From Erythrobacter sp047872805 (GTDB lineage: Bacteria > Pseudomonadota > Alphaproteobacteria > Sphingomonadales > Sphingomonadaceae), in the NCBI RefSeq assembly GCF_047872805.1, contig NZ_JBLQUK010000002.1, positions 186,001 through 250,000 of the forward strand: 64,000 bases of DNA. The letters run 5' to 3'. This document shows positions 58,328 to 64,000 of the stretch, in pieces; within the stretch, counting starts at the first letter, position 1; each line of letters starts with the position of its first letter. The position numbers and the translations under genes are program-made. The notes below the pieces were generated by a model. The model ran no database searches, was not told where the DNA came from, and saw only the letters and a list, made by a program, of their open reading frames with translations.

Positions 58328-60199
58328 TCAACCCCCGTCGGCTCCCTCCAGCGCGGCACCGGCGGCCAGCCATCTTTCCTCGGCCACGACCAAGGTGTCG
58401 GCGGCTTCGGCGCGTTTCGTCAGGAGGCTTTGCATCTTCTTGCCCGTATCGCCGCCTGCCTCGCTGCTCAGGGCAAGGATTCGCCGGTCAAGCCGCTCCA
58501 CCTCGGCGGTGAAATGGGCGATGGTGTTCTCCGCCTTTTTCAATTCCGACTGGGCCGCGTGAATGTCTGGCGCAGGGTTGGCTCCGTTTGACCCGCGGCC
58601 CCCGCGCGATTTCCCGCCGCGAGCATCCTTGGGCTGATTCCGCCCAAGGATGAAATCAATATAATCATCCATGCTGCCCGCATATTCGCGGGCAGTGCCG
58701 CCATCGACCAGCACCAGCCGGTCGGCGGTCAATTCGACCATGTGCCGATCATGGCTGATCAGAATCACCGCGCCGGTGTAAGTGTTGAGCGCCTGAATTA
58801 AAGCCTCGCGCGCGTCGACATCAAGGTGATTGGTCGGTTCGTCCAGAATCAGCAGATGCGGCGCATCGCGCGTGATCAGCGCCAGCGCCAGCCGCGCGCG
58901 TTCGCCGCCCGACAGTTTGTCCACCCGTGTCTGCGCCCGCGCCCCAGAGAACCCGAAACGGCCAAGCTGCGCGCGCACCGCGCCCGGCGATTGCCCGTCC
59001 ATCGCGCGGTTCATCAGATCGAGCGGGGTGTCCTCACCCGCCAGTTCTTCGACCTGATACTGCGTGAAATATCCGACCTTAAGCTTGCCCGGTGCATTCA
59101 CCGCGCCTTCTGCCGGGGAAAGCTGCGAGGCGAGCAGCCGCGCCAGCGTGGTCTTGCCATTGCCATTGCGGCCGAGCAGCGCAATCCGGTCATCGGCCTC
59201 AATCCGGAAATTCAACCGCTTAAGGATCGGCGGCGCTTCGCCATATCCCACCGCCGCATTTTCCAGTGTGATCATTGGGGAGCGCAATTCGGCGGGATCG
59301 GGGAAATCGAAGCTCAGCGTCGGGTCTTCCATCATCGCGGCGATGGGCTGCATCTTGGCGAGCATCTTGGCGCGCGATTGCGCCTGCTTGGCGGTCGAGG
59401 CGCGCGCGCTGTTGCGGGCGACGTAATCCTGCAGCCGCGCGCGCTGCGCATCCTGCGATGCCTTGGCCGAGGCGAGCTGCGCGGCGCGCTCGGCCCGCTG
59501 TTTTTCAAACGCATCATAACCGCCCGGATACAGCGTCAGTTTCCCGCCTTGCAGGTGGAGAATGTGATCGACCACCTTGTTAAGCAGGTCGCGTTCGTGG
59601 CTGATCACCACCAGCGTGGCGGGATAGGATTTGAGGAAGTTTTCCAGCCACAATGTCGCTTCCAAATCGAGGTGGTTGGAAGGCTCGTCAAGCAGCAGGA
59701 TGTCGGGTTCGGAAAACAACAACGCGCCAAGGGCAATGCGCATTTTCCACCCGCCTGAAAAACTGTCGACGGGGCGCTGCTGCATTTCCTCGTCAAAACC
59801 CAGTCCGTTCAAGATCTTGGCTGCGCGCGCCGGGGCGCTGTAGGCGTCAATCGCCAACAGGCGTTCATGCACGTCGCCCATGCGGTCCATGTCGGTGCAG
59901 GTTTCCAGTTCGGCCAGCAGGCTTGCGCGTTCGGTGGCGGAGGCGAGCACGATCTCTTCGGGTGTCATCGCGCCGCTGGGCGCTTCCTGCGCGATATAAC
60001 CGATTTGCGCGCGCGAAGGCTTGCTGATTTCGCCGTCATCGGGTTCAATCTCTCCGATCAGCGCCTTCATCAGGGTCGATTTGCCAGCGCCGTTGCGGCC
60101 GATCAGCCCGACCCGCGCGCCCACCGGCACGGTCGCGCTGGCGCGTTCAAGAATGGTCCGGCCGCCAAGCCGCACTGTGACACCGTCAATCGTAAGCAT
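58328..60199 (-). CDS. ABC-F family ATPase (Uup/YheS-like)
   Basis: A 623-residue protein with two fused ABC ATPase domains and no membrane part, so a ribosome-acting ABC-F protein rather than a transporter. Walker A motifs are GLIGRNGAGKST and LLGRNGNGKTT, with signatures DSFSGGWKMR and DKLSGGERAR and Walker B LLLDEPSNHLD and LILDEPTNHLD. The linker between the domains is helical and basic, and a C-terminal coiled-coil (about residues 540-615) is present. The substrate role is translation quality control, inferred from family. Confidence 0.95.
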   Translation of the reverse strand: MLTIDGVTVRLGGRTILERASATVPVGARVGLIGRNGAGKSTLMKALIGEIEPDDGEISKPSRAQIGYIAQEAPSGAMTPEEIVLASATERASLLAELETCTDMDRMGDVHERLLAIDAYSAPARAAKILNGLGFDEEMQQRPVDSFSGGWKMRIALGALLFSEPDILLLDEPSNHLDLEATLWLENFLKSYPATLVVISHERDLLNKVVDHILHLQGGKLTLYPGGYDAFEKQRAERAAQLASAKASQDAQRARLQDYVARNSARASTAKQAQSRAKMLAKMQPIAAMMEDPTLSFDFPDPAELRSPMITLENAAVGYGEAPPILKRLNFRIEADDRIALLGRNGNGKTTLARLLASQLSPAEGAVNAPGKLKVGYFTQYQVEELAGEDTPLDLMNRAMDGQSPGAVRAQLGRFGFSGARAQTRVDKLSGGERARLALALITRDAPHLLILDEPTNHLDVDAREALIQALNTYTGAVILISHDRHMVELTADRLVLVDGGTAREYAGSMDDYIDFILGRNQPKDARGGKSRGGRGSNGANPAPDIHAAQSELKKAENTIAHFTAEVERLDRRILALSSEAGGDTGKKMQSLLTKRAEAADTLVVAEERWLAAGAALEGADGG

Positions 60200-60516
60200 G
60201 CGCGCGCCCTTAACAGCCTATCCGGCGCTGCCCAATGGAATTCTCCGGTCGCCTTACATGTTCATGCCAAGCATGAGGTGAAGCCCCAATCGCTGCCCCT
60301 AGGGGGCGTGTGCTTACGGCGTTCGGCAGAAGTCCGGCAGTTCCAATTTTCCTACAGCGCAGCAATCGCGTATGGCGCAGATTGCTCTTTCAAATCGTCC
60401 GGCCCCGGGTGTTTGCCTGATCGTTTATTCCGATCAAAGGCACGTCTTTCGATCGAGGAGAATTCGCTCTCTGGACAGTGTGTCAGGTGTGTCAGGTGTG
60501 TCAGGGGGAGGTGCGC
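60200..60516. other. 317-base intergenic region between tesB and the ABC-F gene
   Basis: No gene is supported here. It holds an FNR-like site with one mismatch (TTTAT-TCCG-ATCAA, 60424-60437), an inverted repeat TGATCG/CGATCA (60418-60436) around it, and a threefold tandem 9-mer at its end. It should contain the promoter of the ABC-F gene on the minus strand. Confidence 0.7.
60478..60504 (+). repeat. Three tandem copies of GTGTGTCAG
   Basis: Three exact 9-base copies just downstream of the tesB stop (minus strand), in the intergenic region. Function unknown; slippage-prone sequence. Confidence 0.9.
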
Positions 60517-61431
60517 TCAACCCCCCTTGCGGCGGCGCATCATCCCCTCTTGCGCGACGCTGGCGACCAGCTGGCCATCGCGGTTGAAGATGCGGCCCCG
60601 GTTGAAGCCGCGCCCCCCGCCGCTCCATGGTGCGTCGGTGGCATAGAGCAGCCATTCGTCGGCGCGGGCAGGGCGGTGAAACCAGATCGCATGGTCAAGG
60701 CTCGCCCCCACCAGCTCGCCGCGCATCCAGCTCAGCCCATGCGGCAGCGCACTGGTGCCGAGCAGTGTGAAGTCGCTGGCATAGGTGATGACCGCGCGGT
60801 GCAGCGCCGGATCGTCAGGCAGCGGCGCGGTGGTGCGAAACCAGCTGTGCGCACGCGGTTCGCGCGGCTCGCTGTTCATCCAGTGCAGCTTGTCCTGCGT
60901 GCGCATCTCGATCGGGCGCGGGCGGAGCATGAGCGCGCGCTGCGCATCGGAGAGCCTGTTGCCGATGCGTTCAGCCATCTCGCGGCGCATCTCCATGTCA
61001 GATTTGAGCGTGTCGGGATCGGCCACATCGGGCATTGGCGAATCGTCATGCTCCAAGCCCTCTTCGGGCACCTGAAAGCTGGCGGTGAGGTTGAGGATCG
61101 GGCTGGAGGAGCCGTCCTCATTGGCTTGGGCGGCCACGACCCGGCGGTTGGCAAAGCTGCGTCCGTCGAAATCGCGTTCGATGCGGTAGGTGATCGGCCC
61201 CCCTTCTCGCCCGCCACGCAGGAAATAGGCGTGCAGTGAATGGGCGCTTTTGCCATCAGTGACGCTGGCCTGCGCCGCTTGCAAAGCCTGCGCCAGCACC
61301 TGCCCGCCGAACACCCTGCCAATGCCGCCCTGCTGCGCGCGGCCAGTGTAGCTGTCGGAGGCGGCGGGCTCCACTGTGAGGAGCTTGACCAGCCCATCAA
61401 CCAACCGCCGATCATCGTGTGTGTCGTCCAT
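60517..61431 (-). CDS. tesB: Acyl-CoA thioesterase II
   Basis: About 304 residues from MDDTHDD; ATG 61467 adds 12. It is a double hot-dog thioesterase that hydrolyses acyl-CoA. Typical blocks are GGIGRVFGGQVLAQAL near the start, LHAYFLRGG, and SLDHAIWFHRP with the catalytic Asp. The C-terminal SGGGRGFNRGRIFNRDGQLVASVAQEG is canonical, cut here to GRGFNRGRIFNRDGQLVAS. The gene is followed by the ABC-F gene after a long gap. With the ligase at 10120 and WS/DGAT it fits acyl-CoA pool control. Confidence 0.95.
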   Translation of the reverse strand: MDDTHDDRRLVDGLVKLLTVEPAASDSYTGRAQQGGIGRVFGGQVLAQALQAAQASVTDGKSAHSLHAYFLRGGREGGPITYRIERDFDGRSFANRRVVAAQANEDGSSSPILNLTASFQVPEEGLEHDDSPMPDVADPDTLKSDMEMRREMAERIGNRLSDAQRALMLRPRPIEMRTQDKLHWMNSEPREPRAHSWFRTTAPLPDDPALHRAVITYASDFTLLGTSALPHGLSWMRGELVGASLDHAIWFHRPARADEWLLYATDAPWSGGGRGFNRGRIFNRDGQLVASVAQEGMMRRRKGG

Positions 61432-61476
61432 GCGAAGCGCCATGCGCAGCGCTGGTGCCAGCGTCAAGTGTGCTTG

Positions 61477-62361
61477 CTAAGAGGCCAGGCCGAGCTTGCG
61501 CAGCGCGCGAAAGGTATAGGCCTTGGCTCTGTTGCCATCCGGCCAGCGACCCGGCGCGCGCGGGGAAAGGCCGCGCTGGCGGAGCAGGTGATTGAGCCCG
61601 CGAGCGTCGCTTTCGGCATAGCTCCACTCACTGCGCCAGGTGATCGAGAGCGAGATTGAACTGTCCGGTCCGTTGCGGACGAAATGCGGGGCCATGACCG
61701 GCACATACACCGCCTCGCCGGGCGCGAGCGGGAATGCGCGGGCGGCGTCCATGTACGCATCGTCCCAGCCGAGTTCGCGCGGGCCGCCCGAATGGTAGCT
61801 TTCGTGGACGCTGTCTGGGGCAAAGCGCGGATCGCCAGCGGGAAACTGGGTCATCACCTTGGAACCGGTGATCTGCAGCAGGATGTTGTGCTCAGGATCG
61901 AAATGATAGGGAGTGACCGCGTTGGGGCTTGAGATGAAGATGAAAGCCTGCGGGGTCAGCAGCGCGCCGGTCTTGGCCTCAATCTCGTCGCGGAGCTCTT
62001 CCAGCAGCCCCATGAGTAGCGTGTGATAGGGGCCAGCCTGTTCGACGTTCTTGAGCACCGCCCAACTGTTCGCCCCATGCACCTGGCGGATGGTTTCGGC
62101 GATGGAAAGCCCAGTCGCGGCCGGCTTGCCTTCGACCCCGATGGGCAAATCGCCGCGATTGTATTCGACGCTAGTAGGCGGCAATTGCTCAGCAAGACCG
62201 GCCAGCGCTTCGAGTTCGAGCAGCGGATGGCGATGCAGTGCGTGACGCAATCGATGGGGGATTTCGGGATAGCCTTGCGCGAAATCGGTCCGGGAAGCGA
62301 TATCAAAGGTCGCTCCGGCAGGCTCACTGAAATGGCTCCATTGGTGAGAAGGCGCGTTCAT
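61477..62361 (-). CDS. Cupin-like / JmjC-type protein
   Basis: A 294-residue protein. The Fe-binding pair of the cupin/JmjC fold is seen as TPYHFDPEHN (His and Asp) and a late APHFVRNG (His). Residues 95-230 form the beta core; the N-terminal 90 are unassigned. The ATG overlaps the acetyltransferase stop (ATGA), so they are co-translated. Such cupin-like proteins are thought to be Fe(II)/2OG hydroxylases or regulators; the substrate is unknown. Confidence 0.82.
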   Translation of the reverse strand: MNAPSHQWSHFSEPAGATFDIASRTDFAQGYPEIPHRLRHALHRHPLLELEALAGLAEQLPPTSVEYNRGDLPIGVEGKPAATGLSIAETIRQVHGANSWAVLKNVEQAGPYHTLLMGLLEELRDEIEAKTGALLTPQAFIFISSPNAVTPYHFDPEHNILLQITGSKVMTQFPAGDPRFAPDSVHESYHSGGPRELGWDDAYMDAARAFPLAPGEAVYVPVMAPHFVRNGPDSSISLSITWRSEWSYAESDARGLNHLLRQRGLSPRAPGRWPDGNRAKAYTFRALRKLGLAS

Positions 62362-63518
62362 GATGGGCTCCTGTCGCGGGTCTCATAGGCCATCAGAGCT
62401 TTGAACAGCAGACGGCGCGCAGACCCGCCGATGGCGATGTTGCGGGTAATCAATCGGCGCTTTTCGCGCCAGACACGCTCGATCATCGAATGGCCTTCGG
62501 CAGCGCAGCTATCCGCCCAGGCAATGTCCGTGCGGGCAAGCAGGTTCAGATTCTCGATCTGTAGCAGCAGGCCGGGGGAGTATCGGGCAAAGCGCTCGTC
62601 AAAAGCGGTCTTGAAACTGAACATTCCGGGCGGTGTGATAAAATTGACCAGCATTGCAATCGCCTGACCATCCAGCCTCAGGGTCAAGCGTTCAAGGCGC
62701 CCCGCATGCGCTGCGCCGGTAAGCGCTTGGGCGAAGAAGTTGCGGGTGGCGGCAGCGCTGGCCAATGCAGACCCGACGTCGCCCTTCCAACCGGCGGATT
62801 CTAGTGCGAGAAATTCTTCAACCCACGCCTCGACAGCCTGTGCATCGGAGCAGCGTTCGAAGGTTAGCGCGCCTTCCTCGCCAAGGCGATTGCGCTGGCG
62901 GCGCAGCTCCTTGCGCTTCTTGGCGCTCATCGATTGGGCGAGATAGGTCTCTGGACACTCGTTCGAGGCGAGCATGGCTCGCTCCTCCGCACCGACTGTG
63001 AAAGCGGGACGGCCAGTTTCGGCAAGGACGCTATCCAGCGCGCGGCAAACCGAGCCATCAGCGGGAAGCTGTGGCAAATGCAAAAAGAGCGCGCGCCCCG
63101 CAGAATGATCGAGATGCTGCAGTAGGGCGCGCCAGAACTGGCACTCTAATCCGCGCGCCACCAACGGCACACTGCAAAAGGCGTTGTCATGCAGCCACAC
63201 GGCAACGTGCGGGACGAGGTAACCATAGTAGCTACGCCGCTGCGCCGCCGGGACAATTCCAATCAGCGCCCCGTCATCATACACCGCGATCAACGCGGTT
63301 GGTGCGCCGGTTTCCAGATGAATCAGCGACGGCTGGGCAAACCAACCTTCAAAGAACGGATTGGGTTCGCTGGCATTGATGGCCAGCGCATCCCACGCCG
63401 CTAGGAATGCGGGTGTGCTTGCGCCGGCAGGAGACAATTCCCGCACAGCAATTTCTCCGCTGCGTATGCGGGCGGTGGACATTTGACCCTTAATCGTTGG
63501 CGAATTCGCCAGATCCAT
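62358..63518 (-). CDS. GNAT-like acetyltransferase (BioF2/CelD type)
   Basis: A 386-residue protein with an acyltransferase fold in two halves. The central block SAKKRKELRRQRNRLGEEG followed by WVEEFLALESAGWKG is the BioF2-like/CelD pattern, and GQAIAMLVNFITPPGMFSFKTAFDERFA is the acetyl-CoA side. It starts at MDLANSP; upstream residues are not conserved. It is coupled to the cupin-like gene. CelD-type proteins act in polysaccharide or lipid modification; the role here is inferred. Confidence 0.82.
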   Translation of the reverse strand: MDLANSPTIKGQMSTARIRSGEIAVRELSPAGASTPAFLAAWDALAINASEPNPFFEGWFAQPSLIHLETGAPTALIAVYDDGALIGIVPAAQRRSYYGYLVPHVAVWLHDNAFCSVPLVARGLECQFWRALLQHLDHSAGRALFLHLPQLPADGSVCRALDSVLAETGRPAFTVGAEERAMLASNECPETYLAQSMSAKKRKELRRQRNRLGEEGALTFERCSDAQAVEAWVEEFLALESAGWKGDVGSALASAAATRNFFAQALTGAAHAGRLERLTLRLDGQAIAMLVNFITPPGMFSFKTAFDERFARYSPGLLLQIENLNLLARTDIAWADSCAAEGHSMIERVWREKRRLITRNIAIGGSARRLLFKALMAYETRDRSPS

Positions 63519-63623
63519 TGCGTTAACCTCTGCATGGCGCGCGCTGCTGCGCTCCGTGATTGGGCATAGCTTGCCCGCGTTAACAAAGGTTTGGGATCGC
63601 CGATTCTTGGTCCTGCGAGCAAG

Positions 63624-63654
63624 AAAAACCCCGCCCGGACTAAGCCGGGCGGGG
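63624..63654 (-). terminator. Rho-independent terminator of hppA
   Basis: CCCCGCCCGG (63629-63638) pairs with CCGGGCGGGG (63645-63654) around ACTAAG, with five A on the plus side (63624-63628), i.e. a T run on the minus strand after the stem. It lies just downstream of the hppA stop. Confidence 0.93.
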
Positions 63655-63683
63655 TCTCGCATTCGCCAATACTGGTCGTGAAA

Positions 63684-64000
63684 TTAATGCACGGCAAGTG
63701 CCGCGAGCAGCAGCAGCGCAACAATATTGGTAATTTTGATCATCGGGTTCACAGCGGGGCCAGCGGTGTCCTTGTAAGGATCGCCAACGGTGTCGCCGGT
63801 CACTGCAGCCTTGTGAGCCTCAGAGCCTTTGCCTCCGTGATTGCCGTCTTCGATGTATTTCTTGGCATTGTCCCAAGCGCCGCCGCCAGCGGTCATTGAA
63901 AGCGCGACGAACAGACCGCCGACGATAACGCCGAGCAGCAGTGCCCCAAGCGCGGCAAAGCCGTTTTCCTGGCCTGCCAGCAAGGTTATGACATAATACA
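63684..64000 (-). CDS. hppA: Membrane proton pyrophosphatase, C-terminal part (partial)
   Basis: The last 105 residues of a pyrophosphate-energised proton pump that uses PPi hydrolysis to move protons. The conserved loop ALSMTAGGGAWDNAKKYIE, then SEAHKAAVTGDTVGDPYKDT and the final helix NPMIKITNIVALLLL, is unmistakable. The frame runs off the window edge; the stop is followed by a strong terminator. Whether it is K+-dependent cannot be told, since the diagnostic positions are upstream of this piece. Confidence 0.97.
   Translation of the reverse strand, partial: YYVITLLAGQENGFAALGALLLGVIVGGLFVALSMTAGGGAWDNAKKYIEDGNHGGKGSEAHKAAVTGDTVGDPYKDTAGPAVNPMIKITNIVALLLLAALAVH

Noticed and set aside
60478..61239. 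Plus-strand frame starting in the GTGTGTCAG repeat with a CQVCQVCQ beginning.
   Set aside because: The Cys-rich start is just translated repeat and the rest is antisense to tesB.

Overview
The window is a chromosomal segment of a high-GC alphaproteobacterium, most likely a sphingomonad of the Erythrobacteraceae type. The evidence is the split transhydrogenase genes (two pntA pieces plus pntB), the infA-maf-rng-yacG-tRNA-Phe block, three large TonB-dependent receptors, a carotenoid oxygenase, a CpaF ATPase, WS/DGAT lipid genes and many ATGA-overlapping gene pairs. This placement rests on gene content and recall of families; no search was run. The window is almost fully coding. No prophage, IS transposase, CRISPR array or rRNA was seen.

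Layout. 1-3313: transhydrogenase operon (pntA1 cut by the window edge, pntA2, pntB) carrying two palindromic repeat elements; one pair brackets a DUF559 nuclease-like gene. 3379-6559: tightly coupled trio of secreted beta-helix protein, diheme cytochrome c and anchored alpha/beta hydrolase. 6674-7378: Asp/Glu racemase-family gene, followed by a strongly structured non-coding stretch ending in an intrinsic terminator (about 7441-7599). 7694-10046: dgt, an SDR-like protein and an ABA4-like membrane protein. 10120-13720: acyl-CoA ligase, DUF938 methyltransferase, entericidin, EamA transporter and a small membrane protein. 13765-15291: a lone cpaF. 15387-23182: cell-surface/glycan-type genes (two large polytopic proteins, two methyltransferases, GtrA, two family-2 glycosyltransferases). 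23388-28643: EamA transporter, glmS, a GGDEF-EAL protein. 28660-29600: purS-purQ.

29870-36537: TonB receptor, M16 protease and a caspase-like protein. 36678-39696: purC, tRNA-Phe, yacG, an RNase E/G-like gene, maf, infA. 39931-42819: TonB receptor with an unusual Gly-rich, two-cysteine insert. 42830-45300: alpha/beta hydrolase and WS/DGAT wax ester/triacylglycerol synthase. 45478-49364: BaiN/HI0933-type flavoprotein, uvrC, DUF6445 protein. 49368-52523: TonB receptor divergent from a TetR regulator across a perfect palindrome lying on the receptor's predicted promoter. 52622-58320: sodB, a degenerate S26-like peptidase, carotenoid oxygenase, universal stress protein behind a perfect FNR-type box, and a KtrB/KtrA potassium uptake pair. 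58328-64000: ABC-F ATPase, tesB, cupin-like protein, acetyltransferase, and the C-terminal end of a membrane pyrophosphatase (hppA).

Functional themes are redox and energy balance (transhydrogenase, H+-PPase, diheme cytochrome, Fe-SOD), lipid storage and turnover (ligase, thioesterase, WS/DGAT, hydrolases), outer-membrane uptake (TonB receptors) and purine synthesis. The most unusual observations are the palindrome-bracketed DUF559 cassette inside the pnt operon, a second palindromic element read in frame at the start of pntB, the multi-hairpin RNA before dgt, the receptor insert, the FNR-type box, and the serine-less S26-like protein.
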